Translations under genes and position numbers: made by a program
Shown: positions 38,896 to 49,979 of the stretch, piece after piece
Layout of the letters: each line of letters begins with the position of its first letter
Numbering within the stretch: the stretch's first letter is position 1
The notes under the pieces: model-generated
Told to the model about the DNA's origin: nothing
Databases searched by the model: none
The model's input: the letters and a program-made list of their open reading frames with translations, nothing else
NCBI GenBank assembly: GCA_004173185.1
Contig: SEFZ01000004.1
Location: 62,001-126,000, forward strand
Direction: 5' to 3'
From: Sphingomonadales bacterium
GTDB lineage: Bacteria > Pseudomonadota > Alphaproteobacteria > Sphingomonadales > Sphingomonadaceae
DNA length: 64,000 nt

Positions 38896-40125
38896 TCAAC
38901 GAAAGCCGTCGAATCGCCCGGTACGGGCGCAAGCGTCGAGCCCGGCAAAGTCGGGCGCGGGCGGTGCCGCCCCCAAAGCGGGCACTTCCACCGCCTGCCC
39001 GATTCGCGTCGGCGCGAACCGCCCGCCATCGGCGCGCGCGCAGCCGAGCATCGCTCGCAGCATATCGGGTGGCGTCTGATAGCCTTCCCAGGAAAGCCGG
39101 AACGTGCCCCAATGGATCGGCATCGCAAACGGGCGGCCGAGACCGTCCCACACGCGGATCGCTTCACGCGGACCGATATGGCTGCCGCTGGACATCTGCC
39201 CGGCTTCGAAGCGAAATGCGCCGATCGGGATCGCCGCCAGACGGATCGGGCCGAGCGCTGCGGCTTCGGCTGGCCATTGCCCGTCGCCATATCCGGTATC
39301 GCCCGCGAAGAAGAAATTGCCGCCCGGCAGCGCCACCACGAAGCTCGACCAGAGCGCGCGATTGCGATCGGTGAACCAGCGGCTGTCCCAATGATGGCTG
39401 CGGGTGACATGGACGGTCGCGCGATCGCCGGGGCAGCCACCGGCGGGATCGCATCGCGGTACGTCATATTCCCGTTGCGGACCCGAATCGTTGAGCGTCA
39501 CCGCTTCGCGCCAATCGAGCGCATGGCTCTCGATGCCGGCCTGACGGATGATGCTGTCATTGCCGAGGCTGGTGACAATCATGGGGTGATCGCGTTCCCA
39601 CAGCCGCTTGAGCGTGGCGAGATCCATATGATCATAATGATTGTGGCTGATCAGCACGATGTCGATCCTGGGCAGATCCTCAAAGGCGATGCCAGGCTCG
39701 GTCACTCGCCGCGGCCCCATGCCAAACGGCCCGGCATGCTTGCTCCAGACCGGATCGGTCAGGATGTTCACTCCGTCCGCCTGCACCAGCATCGTCGCAT
39801 GGCCCACCCAGGTGGCGAGCATCCGCCCGCCCTCGACGCGCGCGGGCGGTTTGCTGCGCAGCACCTCGACCTTTTCGGGCCAGACCGGCTTGTCGGGTTC
39901 GCCGAATATCTGCCGCCAAATAAATCCCGCCCGGCTGCTCGTGCCGGTCGTCTTCAGCCGGTCGTCATCGCCATCGGGATTGAAGAAATGCGATCCGTCG
40001 AAATGGCCGCTCACCGGTCCGCGATAGTAAACGCGGTCTAGGAAATGCGGCGCCACCGTCACGGCGAGGCACAGGACGATCACCGCCCAGAGCAGGATGG
40101 CCCCACCGGCCCGAACGAAGCGCAT
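38896..40125 (-). CDS. MBL-fold hydrolase, NAPE-PLD/UlaG-like, membrane anchored
   Basis: A 409-residue metallo-beta-lactamase fold protein behind an N-terminal membrane helix (AILLWAVIVLCLAVTVAPHF). Metal ligands are seen in LISHNHYDHMD (HxHxDH), the RSHHWDSR His, AGDTGYGDG (Asp) and the PIHWGTF His. The W-V-G-H-A-T-M-L segment before the first motif and the overall order fit the branch with N-acylphosphatidylethanolamine phospholipase D and the RomA/UlaG-like proteins. A lipid phosphodiester substrate is possible but not shown. Confidence 0.87.
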   Translation of the reverse strand: MRFVRAGGAILLWAVIVLCLAVTVAPHFLDRVYYRGPVSGHFDGSHFFNPDGDDDRLKTTGTSSRAGFIWRQIFGEPDKPVWPEKVEVLRSKPPARVEGGRMLATWVGHATMLVQADGVNILTDPVWSKHAGPFGMGPRRVTEPGIAFEDLPRIDIVLISHNHYDHMDLATLKRLWERDHPMIVTSLGNDSIIRQAGIESHALDWREAVTLNDSGPQREYDVPRCDPAGGCPGDRATVHVTRSHHWDSRWFTDRNRALWSSFVVALPGGNFFFAGDTGYGDGQWPAEAAALGPIRLAAIPIGAFRFEAGQMSSGSHIGPREAIRVWDGLGRPFAMPIHWGTFRLSWEGYQTPPDMLRAMLGCARADGGRFAPTRIGQAVEVPALGAAPPAPDFAGLDACARTGRFDGFR

Positions 40126-40188
40126 CGCGTCTTGTCGCGGTATGCGCGGTTGCGATCAAGCTTGATCCCGCAGGCCGCCCTAACCTAG

Positions 40189-42276
<2,088 letters not shown>

Positions 42277-42456
42277 TCAGTGATGCTTTTTTGCAACGCA
42301 GCAAAACCGAATCGCTAGTTAGCTATGGCTACCCACGAGAGTCGGATTGACTGCCACGCCACTGTCATAAATGGGTTTCATGGGCGGCGAGACGGTGAAA
42401 CCGCACCGCGTTTATACCGCGTTTTCGTGCACCAGAGCACCTAAGGGGACTACCAA
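42277..42456 (+). promoter_or_regulatory. Leader region of the second TonB receptor
   Basis: A 180-base gap with no gene. TTGACT (42347-42352) is a possible -35, but no -10 lies at the usual distance (CATAAA is 13 bases on). AAGGGGACTACCAA supplies the ribosome binding site. No riboswitch or operator was recognised. Confidence 0.3.
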
Positions 42457-45132
42457 ATGCGCACCAAGCTTTTTGCAGGCGTGGCTTTTGCCGCGCTGAT
42501 GATTCCGGCGAGCGCCTTCGCGCAGTCGACCGGCACGATCGACGCCGAAGCGAGCGAAGAGATCGTCGTTACCGGCACCCGTCTCAGCGACGGCGTCAAC
42601 GGTATCGTCGTTCCTGACACCTCCAAGGCTCGCGGCGTCCTCACCGCCGAGTTCATCCAGCGCCAGGCGCCGGGCCAGACGGTCAACGAACTGATCAACC
42701 AGCTTCCGGGCGTCAGCTTCCAGAACAGCGATCCTTATGGTTCGTCGGGCGGCACGATGAGCATCCGCGGCTTCGATTCGACCCGCATCAGCCAGACCTT
42801 TGACGGCGTTCCGCTGAACGACTCGGGCAACTATGCGATCTATTCGAACCAGCAGATCGATCCGGAGCTGATCCAGCAGGTCAACGTCAACCTCGGCTCG
42901 ACCGACATCGACAGCCCGACCGCAGGCGCAACCGGTTCGACCGTTAACTATCGTACCCGCCAGCCGCTGCAGGATTTCGGCGTGAAGCTGGTCGGCTCGG
43001 TCGGCGACTTCGGCTTCTTCCGCGTCTTCGGCGTTGTCGACACCGGCGAGTTCACCTCGTTCGGTACCCGCGCATATATCTCGGGCAGCACGGCGCGGAA
43101 CGACTCGCCGTTCAACAATTACGGCCTCATCGAGAAGCAGCAGTATAACGGCAAAATCTATCAGCCGATCGGCTCGAATGGCGATTTCATCTCGGTCTCG
43201 GGTCACTACAACGAGAACCGCAACAACTTCCAGGCATCGGTGCCGCTGCGCATCGACACCGCCGGTGGCCGCGCTGTTGGTCCCAACTCGACCGACCGTT
43301 TCCCGGGTCTCGATGGCGATGTGCGCCGCTACAACATCGCACCGTGCACCGTTAACACCGTGGCGCGTCCCGGTGTTGCCGATCTGGCAAATTCGTGCGG
43401 CTCGATCTTCGATCAGCGTATGAACCCGTCGAACACCGGCAACGTCCGCCTTGCTTCGCGTCTCACCTTGGCTGACGGCCTCGTCCTCGCGGTCGATCCG
43501 AGCTACCAGTATGTGAAGGCAAATGGCGGCGGCACCGCAGTCGCTCAGGAAGCGCAGCGCGACATCAATCCGGCCACCGCCGGTGGTGGTGTTCCCAACA
43601 ACGCCAACTGCAACACCACGGCGAACTCGGCCACGGTGAACTGCCTTCCCGGTTATTGGGGTGGCACGCCGTATTTCGGTCGCGATCTCAACGGTGACGG
43701 CGATACGCTCGATACGGTCCGCGTGCTCGCACCGAGCCAGACCCAGACGCACCGCATCGGCCTGATCTCGTCGCTGCGTTACGATCTGAACGAGAGCTCG
43801 AGCATCCGCGTCGCTTACACCTATGACCGTGCACGTCACCGTCAGACCGGTGAGACCAACATGCTGACGCTCGATGGCAAGCCCACCGATCCGTTCGCAG
43901 TGAATAACGGCCTCGCTGATCGCAACGGCGACATCCTGCAGAAGCGTAACCGTCTGTCGTTCGCGATCCTGCACAAGTTCGCAGTCGAGTATAACGGCGC
44001 GTTCTTCGAAGACACGCTGCGGGTGAACGCTGGCCTCGCGCTTCCGTTCATGCGCCGCAACCTGACCAACTATTGCGCCACGTCGAGCGTAACGGGCTTC
44101 GTCGAGTGCGGCACGCCGGCTCAGGTCGCTGCTTATATCGCTGCGAACCCGACCCAGGCTGCTACCGGCACGATCGCTGCTTTCCCGACCCAGGGTGCGC
44201 AGAAGCGCGTGCTGAACTACAAGAAGCTCCTGCCGAGCTTCGGTTATGTCGCGGACCTCTCGCCCACGATCTCGATGTTCGGTAGCTTCTCGATGGGTCT
44301 GCAGGTGCCGGGCACCGACAACCTCTACAACAGCTTCTACTATCCCTTCTCGGTCGAGCAGGCGAAGCCGAAGCCCGAGAAGACCGACAATTTCGACACC
44401 GGCCTGCGTTATCGCTCGTCGAAGGTCCAGGCGCAGGCAACCGTGTGGTACACCAACTACACCGATCGTCTGTCGTCGGGTTTCGATCCTGAGACCGAGC
44501 GTTCGCTGTATCGCAACCTCGGCAAGGTGAAGCGTTATGGCTTCGACGGCAGCATCGCGTTCCAGCCGGTTCGCATGCTGAGCCTCTACGCCTTCGGTTC
44601 GTACCTGAAGTCGGAGATCGTCAACAACGTGCAGATCGGCCGCACCACTGCCGCAGGTCTGCTTGGCCCGGTCGGCACGCCGATCTACGCTCCGACCGCA
44701 GGCAAGCGTGAATCGAACGTTCCTGTCTACACCTTCGGTGGCGGCGCGACGCTCGATCTCGGCGAAGTCTCGTTCGGCATCGATGCGAAGCGCACCGGTC
44801 CGCGCTACATCTACGACACCAACGAGCCGATCCGTAACGGCCTGACCACGATCATCTATCCGAACAAGGCACCTGCCTACACGCTGGTTAACGCCAACGT
44901 GCGTCTCGGCATGGAGTGGGCTGGTCTGAACAAGAACACGTACATCCAGATGAACGTGCTCAACCTGTTCGACGAATATTGGGTTGGCGGCATCAACAGC
45001 GGCAACCCGGCGTTCAACCAGGGCCCGACCTACAGCACGGCTGGTGTTCTCACCGGTTACTCGGGCTCGGCACCGTTCACCCAGATCGGCTATCCGCGCA
45101 CTGTCATGGGTTCGCTGGTGGTGGGCTTCTAA
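42457..45132 (+). CDS. TonB-dependent outer membrane receptor
   Basis: An 891-residue receptor. It has a signal peptide of 23 residues (ALMIPASAFAQ), TonB box EEIVVTGTR (~31-39), a plug with TVNELINQLPGVSF, SIRGFDSTRISQTFDGVPLNDSG and VNYRTRQPLQ, and a 22-strand type barrel ending GSLVVGF. It has no N-terminal carboxypeptidase-like or STN domain. Codon use is biased to cgt, ggt and ctg, as for the first receptor, suggesting strong expression. Ligand unknown; a terminator follows closely. Confidence 0.93.
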   Translation: MRTKLFAGVAFAALMIPASAFAQSTGTIDAEASEEIVVTGTRLSDGVNGIVVPDTSKARGVLTAEFIQRQAPGQTVNELINQLPGVSFQNSDPYGSSGGTMSIRGFDSTRISQTFDGVPLNDSGNYAIYSNQQIDPELIQQVNVNLGSTDIDSPTAGATGSTVNYRTRQPLQDFGVKLVGSVGDFGFFRVFGVVDTGEFTSFGTRAYISGSTARNDSPFNNYGLIEKQQYNGKIYQPIGSNGDFISVSGHYNENRNNFQASVPLRIDTAGGRAVGPNSTDRFPGLDGDVRRYNIAPCTVNTVARPGVADLANSCGSIFDQRMNPSNTGNVRLASRLTLADGLVLAVDPSYQYVKANGGGTAVAQEAQRDINPATAGGGVPNNANCNTTANSATVNCLPGYWGGTPYFGRDLNGDGDTLDTVRVLAPSQTQTHRIGLISSLRYDLNESSSIRVAYTYDRARHRQTGETNMLTLDGKPTDPFAVNNGLADRNGDILQKRNRLSFAILHKFAVEYNGAFFEDTLRVNAGLALPFMRRNLTNYCATSSVTGFVECGTPAQVAAYIAANPTQAATGTIAAFPTQGAQKRVLNYKKLLPSFGYVADLSPTISMFGSFSMGLQVPGTDNLYNSFYYPFSVEQAKPKPEKTDNFDTGLRYRSSKVQAQATVWYTNYTDRLSSGFDPETERSLYRNLGKVKRYGFDGSIAFQPVRMLSLYAFGSYLKSEIVNNVQIGRTTAAGLLGPVGTPIYAPTAGKRESNVPVYTFGGGATLDLGEVSFGIDAKRTGPRYIYDTNEPIRNGLTTIIYPNKAPAYTLVNANVRLGMEWAGLNKNTYIQMNVLNLFDEYWVGGINSGNPAFNQGPTYSTAGVLTGYSGSAPFTQIGYPRTVMGSLVVGF

Positions 45133-45159
45133 GCTCCACAGCCAATCGGCAAAAAGAAG

Positions 45160-45196
45160 CCGCCGCCCCAGCGATGGGGCGGCGGTTTTCTTTTGT
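45160..45196 (+). terminator. Rho-independent terminator of the second TonB receptor
   Basis: GCCGCCGCCCC pairs with GGGGCGGCGG over a short AGCGAT loop, with TTTTCTTTT after it. An A-run lies before the stem, so it may also serve the convergent HD-domain gene. Confidence 0.92.
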
Positions 45197-45211
45197 GCGC
45201 GGGATAAGGGA

Positions 45212-45808
45212 TCAGGCGGCAGCCTTGGCGTAAATCGAGTTGATCGGGCGGGCGAATATGCGGCGAACCATCGGCTCGAAGAACGCAAGGGGCTCGCTGG
45301 CATAAGCCGGTTCGAACGCCGCCTGATCGTATTTCTCGCAAAATTCGCGGCACGCCTCGAAATGCGGATGCCCGCGAAACGCTTCCCGCGCCTCGCGGTC
45401 GAGCCCGAGATAGTGGAAGAAATAATAGCCCTGAAATGCGCCATGCTTCTCGCAGATCCAGTGCAGCTCTTCGCTGACAAAGGGCCTGAGGATCGCGGCC
45501 GCGATATCCGGATGGTTATAGCTGCCCAGCGTGTCGCCAATATCGTGGAGCAGCGCCATCACGACATAATCCTCAGCCCGGCCATCGCGGTGCGCGCGGG
45601 TCGCGGTCTGGAGCGAGTGCTGCAACCGGTCGATCGGGAAGCCGCCAAAGTCCCCGTCCAATAGCCGCAAATGGGTCAGCACCCGGTCTGCCAGTCCCCC
45701 GGCATAGCCCATGAACTGGCCGCCGATGATGCTCCAGTCTTCCTGCGTTCCCTCGGTCATTGCCGTGAATTTGGCGCGCTCGCCCCCGCCCTCGATATTG
45801 TCCTGCAT
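45212..45808 (-). CDS. HD-domain protein
   Basis: A 198-residue protein with an HD metal-binding core: H in QHSLQTATRAHRDGR, HD in VVMALLHDIGDTLG, then HPDIAAAIL and the later CEKHGAFQGYYFFHYLG. The arrangement resembles the mixed-valence di-iron oxygenase branch (PhnZ/MIOX-like), which reads H...HD...H...D, rather than nucleotide phosphohydrolases. An oxygenase role is therefore possible. No phosphonate or inositol genes are nearby. Confidence 0.78.
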   Translation of the reverse strand: MQDNIEGGGERAKFTAMTEGTQEDWSIIGGQFMGYAGGLADRVLTHLRLLDGDFGGFPIDRLQHSLQTATRAHRDGRAEDYVVMALLHDIGDTLGSYNHPDIAAAILRPFVSEELHWICEKHGAFQGYYFFHYLGLDREAREAFRGHPHFEACREFCEKYDQAAFEPAYASEPLAFFEPMVRRIFARPINSIYAKAAA

Positions 45809-45878
45809 CGGGCCTCTCCTGTTTTTAGGCAGTCTATGCCTCTTTGCGGCACCTTCCCAGCGGTGTTAGAGGGCAAGT

Positions 45879-47021
45879 GTGGCGAACCCAGTCCATTCCG
45901 CGCGGCGCTTGATGCCGGCGCCTATCAGCGATCCCAGCCTGCTCTCGCGCCCGTTCTTCGAGGACAAAGCGCGCGCCTTCTGGATTCTTCAGGCTGCGGG
46001 GTGGAGCGGCTATCTGCTGCTGCGCACGGTGTCGTCGATTTCAAACGATGTCACGGTCGAGCGCATCATCGTTCCGATCATCGAATCGATCGTCGGCTAT
46101 TGCCTCACGCTGCTGCTCTCGACGCTCTATGGCTATTACCGGCGATTGAGCCGCATCACCGGCATCCCGCTGACGCTCGCCACGCTGGCGGTCGCGACGT
46201 TGATCTACGCGGTGCTCGCGGCCTTCACCTTCAGCTTCATCAAGCTTGCCGAGCCGGGGATCAGCTGGCCGCTGGTGATCGCCCAGCTCTTTTTGTGCTT
46301 CACCGTGCTCGCGGGCTGGTCCGCGCTCTATTTCGGCATCAATTTCTATCTGATCGTCGAGCAGCAGATCGATCAGATGCAGGCGCTGGAGAGCCAGGCG
46401 AGCCATGCCCAATTGGCGATGCTGCGCTATCAGCTCAATCCGCATTTCCTGTTCAACACGCTCAATTCGATCTCGACGCTGGTGCTGCTCAAGCAGACCG
46501 AGCGGGCGAACGTGATGCTCAGCCGGCTTTCCTCTTTCCTGCGCTATACGCTCGCCAATGAGCCGACTGCGCAGGTGACGCTCGCGCAGGAGGTCGAAAC
46601 GCTCCAGCTTTATCTCGAAATTGAGAAGATGCGCTTCGAGCAGCGCCTGCGCCCGCATTTCGATATCGATCCGCGCGTCGCCAATGCGCGATTGCCATCG
46701 CTGTTGCTCCAGCCGCTGGTCGAAAACGCCATCAAATATGCCGTGACGCCGCAGGAAGACGGCGCCGATATTACCGTTTCGGCTCGGCTCGCCGGAGAAC
46801 GGGTGCAGATCAGCGTATCCGACACCGGACCCGGATTGATCGAACGTCAACCGAGGCCGACCCTTTCAACCGGCGTGGGGCTCGCCAATATAAAGGAACG
46901 GCTGGCGCAGTCCTTCGGGGCTGACCACCGTTTCGATTCGCATTCGAACCCGGGGCAGGGGTTCAGCGTTGAGATCGAGATACCGTTCCAGATTGAGGAA
47001 CCGAACCGAGAGGCCGCATGA
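45879..47021 (+). CDS. LytS/YehU-family sensor histidine kinase
   Basis: A 380-residue membrane kinase. Four N-terminal helices (AAGWSGYLLLRTVSSI, IVGYCLTLLLSTLYGY, LATLAVATLIYAVLAAF, LVIAQLFLCFTVLAGW) lead through a short coiled coil to the His-kinase box LRYQLNPHFLFNTLNSIS (His near residue 188). The ATPase domain has LVENAIKYAV, SVSDTGPGL and GVGLANIKERL. There is no extracytoplasmic sensor domain, so the signal is probably sensed in the membrane. The start is GTG at 45879 (GAGGGC upstream) or ATG at 45912. The response regulator follows with a 4-base overlap. Confidence 0.92.
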   Translation: MANPVHSARRLMPAPISDPSLLSRPFFEDKARAFWILQAAGWSGYLLLRTVSSISNDVTVERIIVPIIESIVGYCLTLLLSTLYGYYRRLSRITGIPLTLATLAVATLIYAVLAAFTFSFIKLAEPGISWPLVIAQLFLCFTVLAGWSALYFGINFYLIVEQQIDQMQALESQASHAQLAMLRYQLNPHFLFNTLNSISTLVLLKQTERANVMLSRLSSFLRYTLANEPTAQVTLAQEVETLQLYLEIEKMRFEQRLRPHFDIDPRVANARLPSLLLQPLVENAIKYAVTPQEDGADITVSARLAGERVQISVSDTGPGLIERQPRPTLSTGVGLANIKERLAQSFGADHRFDSHSNPGQGFSVEIEIPFQIEEPNREAA

Positions 47022-47821
47022 CCATACGTACCATTCTGGTCGACGATGAACCGTTGGCCATCCAGGGCCTGGAATTACGTCTTCAGGAGCATGAAGACGT
47101 CGAGATCATCGATAAATGCTCGAATGGCCGCGAAGCCATTCGCGCGATCAAGACCCACAAGCCCGACCTAGTCTTCCTCGACATCCAGATGCCCGGTTTC
47201 GATGGCTTCTCGGTCGTCCAGGGGCTGATGGAAGTCGAACCACCGCTTTTCGTGTTCGTAACTGCCTATAGCGACCACGCGATCCGCGCTTTCGAAGCGC
47301 AGGCGATGGATTATCTGATGAAGCCGGTCGAGCCTGCTCGCCTTGCCGATACGATCGAGCGGGTGCGCCAGCGCCTGACCGAGAAGCGCGGCGTCGAGGA
47401 AGTCGAGAAGCTCAAGGAAGTGCTCGCCGAAGTCGCGCCCGATGCGGCCGACGAGATGGCGGCTGCCGATAATGGCGAAATGGCATCGAACCGCTTTGAG
47501 AAGCTCATCAACATCAAGGATCGCGGTCAGATTTTCCGCGTGGATGTTGATACGATCGAGCGCATCGATGCCGCGGGCGATTATATGTGCATCTACACGG
47601 GCGACAACACGCTGATCCTGCGCGAGACGATGAAGGATCTCGAAAAGCGCCTCGATCCGCGCCGCTTCCAGCGGGTGCATCGCTCGACCATCGTCAATCT
47701 CGATCTGGTCAAGCAGGTCAAGCCGCACACCAATGGCGAATGCTTCCTCGTGCTCGATTCGGGCGCGAGCGTGAAGGTCAGCCGTTCGTATCGCGACGTG
47801 GTCGCGCGCTTCGTTCACTAG
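47018..47821 (+). CDS. LytTR-type response regulator
   Basis: Partner of the preceding kinase, 267 residues. The receiver has the acidic pair VDDEP, phospho-acceptor Asp55 in LVFLDIQMPG, and Lys in DYLMKPVEP. A linker of about 45 residues joins it to a C-terminal LytTR DNA-binding domain (IERIDAAGDYMCIYTG, ETMKDLEKRLDPRRFQRVHRSTIVNLDLV). LytTR proteins bind direct repeats upstream of target promoters. No obvious target stands directly beside the pair. Confidence 0.95.
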   Translation: MTIRTILVDDEPLAIQGLELRLQEHEDVEIIDKCSNGREAIRAIKTHKPDLVFLDIQMPGFDGFSVVQGLMEVEPPLFVFVTAYSDHAIRAFEAQAMDYLMKPVEPARLADTIERVRQRLTEKRGVEEVEKLKEVLAEVAPDAADEMAAADNGEMASNRFEKLINIKDRGQIFRVDVDTIERIDAAGDYMCIYTGDNTLILRETMKDLEKRLDPRRFQRVHRSTIVNLDLVKQVKPHTNGECFLVLDSGASVKVSRSYRDVVARFVH

Positions 47822-48028
47822 GCTAGGCGGCAATAAGCTATCCGGTCCCTCGGCCTTGTGCCGGGGGCCACCCTTCCGCGTGCGAGCAGCGCGATGGCTT
47901 GCAAAATAGGATTTCGCCTGCTTGGCTGCACCAGTCGGCTTGCCGTCCGCTCTTTGAAATCACTGGCGCAACGAACCCCATGGTCACTGCGAACATTGGG
48001 GAACATTCGCGCGGGGCCATGCCGATTT
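47822..48028. other. Intergenic region after the two-component pair
   Basis: There is no credible gene. A GC-rich hairpin lies near 47840-47868 (GGTCCCTCGGC with GCCGGGGGCC). A 7-base direct repeat GAACATT occurs at 47991 and 48001, exactly one helical turn apart, which could be a site for a dimeric regulator. Confidence 0.4.
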
Positions 48029-49621
48029 CTACCGTACCGGCACGAACGCCAGATGCTGGAAATCATAGCTGAAGTCCGCCAGCGGTGAGAGCGCCTTCAT
48101 GCTGATGCCGGTGACCTTGCCGTCCGCGACAGCGAACTTGACCACCGCATCCTCCCCCGCGCCCTTGGGAAAGCGGGTGCGGAACGTGTCGGTGCCCCAG
48201 GGTTCAAGCTTGCTCTTGAACACGGCGGTTGGTTCGAAATCGATATAGAGTCCCTTGCCGCGTTTGCTGACGATCACGTCGCCATACCAGGGATCGCGAT
48301 AGCGCCCGGCATAGGCGTCTAGCGGCAGGCTGGCGGTGCCGGCAGGAGGCGTATCCAGCCCGCCGCCCAGTTCCTTGAGCGCAGCTTCGTCCCCGGCCTT
48401 CACCCGCGCCTGCACCGCTGCGACCCAGTCGAACGCCGGTGCGCCGATGCAGAGGTCCAGCAGCGCGTTGCGGATGCCGCCAGCGACACCGTCCTCGGTA
48501 TTTGAGAACACCGCCACCGCCGCCTTGCGCCCGGGCAGCATCGCCGTCTGCGTCACCTGTCCGGTGAGGCCGCCCGAATGATGGATCAGCCGTTCGCCGC
48601 GATAATCCTGCACGAACCAGCCCAGAGCATAGGTTTGGGTCACGCCGCGTGCGGGCCAGGTGTCGAGTGGCCCGTTGGAGGAGCCGACGATCGTCTGGGG
48701 CTTCCATAGCTCCGCTGCCTGCGCCGGGCTCAGCAGCGCCTTGCCATCGGGCAATTTGCCACCGGCCAGTTGCATTTCGAACCATTTGGCGATGTCGGTC
48801 ACGCTGGCGTTGATCCCGCCGGCAGCGTCGGTCATCGGGCCTTCGTCGGCCTGCATCACTTCCATCGAGCCCATTCCGCGCAGCGGCGGCCCGAGCCGGC
48901 CGTGACGCCCCGCGACATTGCCGCCCTTCAGGAAGCGTCGTGCCGGCACTGCGTCCGCCATGCCCAGCGGCGTCAGCAGCCGCTCGCTGACGAACTGCGA
49001 CCATGGCTTGCCCGAGACCCGCTCGATCAGGATGCCGGCGACGACATAGAGGATATTGTCATAGGCATAGCCGGTGCGGAAACCGCGCTCGGCGGCGAGA
49101 AACGGCAGCCCTCTGAGCGCATCGCTGGCGGGCCGATCGGTCCCCGGCCATTGCATCAGATCGCCCGCGCCCAGCGCCAGACCGCTATTATGGACGAGCA
49201 GATCGCGCACCGTCATCAGCTCGGTGACGCGTGGATCGTGCATCTTGAATTCGGGAAGGTGCTTGGTGACGAGGTCTTCCCAGCCGACCTTGCCCTCTTC
49301 GACCAGCAAGGCGAGCGCGGCGGCGGTGAAGCTCTTCGAATTGGAGGCAATGCCGAAGCGGGTGTGGACGTCAACGGCAGCGGGTTTGCCAAGCGTCTGC
49401 ACGCCATAGCCCTTGAGATAGGTTGGCTTGCCCGGGCGGATCACCGCGACCGCAATGCCGGGCGTATCGAATGCGGCCATGAACCGCGCGACGACATCGT
49501 CGATCGCGGGATCGGCTGCTGCTTGCTCTGCGGCAAACGCCATCGCCGGGAGCCCGGCCGCGACGAAGCCGCCCATCGAGAAGGCCAATGCCTGACGACG
49601 ATTGAGTTGCAGCCCGCTCAT
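48029..49621 (-). CDS. Class C beta-lactamase-like serine hydrolase, exported
   Basis: A penicillin-binding-protein/beta-lactamase fold hydrolase of 530 residues. The N-terminus (LNRRQALAFSMGGFVAAGLPAMAFA) has a twin-Arg-like RR but is otherwise an ordinary export signal. The catalytic S-x-x-K is S93-N-S-K96, the Y-x-N motif is Y187-D-N189, and the third motif is HHSGG (KTG equivalent). A C-terminal beta domain (AGRYRDPWYGDVIV to the end) resembles the DUF3471 module. Such proteins are usually esterases or D-amino-acid peptidases, so antibiotic resistance is not implied. Confidence 0.9.
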   Translation of the reverse strand: MSGLQLNRRQALAFSMGGFVAAGLPAMAFAAEQAAADPAIDDVVARFMAAFDTPGIAVAVIRPGKPTYLKGYGVQTLGKPAAVDVHTRFGIASNSKSFTAAALALLVEEGKVGWEDLVTKHLPEFKMHDPRVTELMTVRDLLVHNSGLALGAGDLMQWPGTDRPASDALRGLPFLAAERGFRTGYAYDNILYVVAGILIERVSGKPWSQFVSERLLTPLGMADAVPARRFLKGGNVAGRHGRLGPPLRGMGSMEVMQADEGPMTDAAGGINASVTDIAKWFEMQLAGGKLPDGKALLSPAQAAELWKPQTIVGSSNGPLDTWPARGVTQTYALGWFVQDYRGERLIHHSGGLTGQVTQTAMLPGRKAAVAVFSNTEDGVAGGIRNALLDLCIGAPAFDWVAAVQARVKAGDEAALKELGGGLDTPPAGTASLPLDAYAGRYRDPWYGDVIVSKRGKGLYIDFEPTAVFKSKLEPWGTDTFRTRFPKGAGEDAVVKFAVADGKVTGISMKALSPLADFSYDFQHLAFVPVR

Positions 49622-49681
49622 ATACCGTAGCTCCCGTGATTTACGGGAAGCGTAGCCGGGTTTCGCCGGCGGGCAAGCGGG

Positions 49682-49963
49682 TTACTCGGTTTCGGGAGCC
49701 GCTTCTGCTTCGGCTTCACCCTCGGCCGGGCGCTCGAACCATGCCTCGACCGGGCCCTTGAGCGTGACCGTCAGCGGCTGGCCGCGGCGATCGACCTTGT
49801 TGCCGAGCGCGACTTTGATCCAGCCTTCGGAGATCGAATATTCCTCGACGTCGCGGCGCTCATTGCCCTTGAAACGAATGCCGATTCCTCGCTCCAGCGT
49901 CGGCTGGTCGAAAAAGGGGCTGTTCTGGTTGACCGAGAGCCGGTCGGGAGGAGTGTCGCTCAT
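49682..49963 (-). CDS. DUF3297 family protein
   Basis: A 93-residue protein matching DUF3297: PPDRLSVNQNSPFFDQPTLERGIGIRFKGNERRDVEEYSISEGWIKV-like core, with a short acidic Glu/Ala tail. Function unknown. It is 16 bases downstream of the flavoprotein gene, probably in the same transcript. Confidence 0.87.
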   Translation of the reverse strand: MSDTPPDRLSVNQNSPFFDQPTLERGIGIRFKGNERRDVEEYSISEGWIKVALGNKVDRRGQPLTVTLKGPVEAWFERPAEGEAEAEAAPETE

Positions 49964-49979
49964 TCCGCGCCCTTAGCCC

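Noticed and set aside
42412..45540. 1042-codon minus-strand frame across the second TonB receptor
   Set aside because: It is an open shadow frame of a highly biased gene. The translation has no family features and runs against a clear receptor with signal peptide and TonB box.
47991..48004. GAAC-N6-GAAC as a LexA box
   Set aside because: The spacer is six, not seven, bases, and the flanking genes are not SOS genes.
48029..49621. Beta-lactamase resistance gene
   Set aside because: The protein is in the broad class C-like hydrolase group with a DUF3471-like tail. Nothing shows antibiotic hydrolysis.
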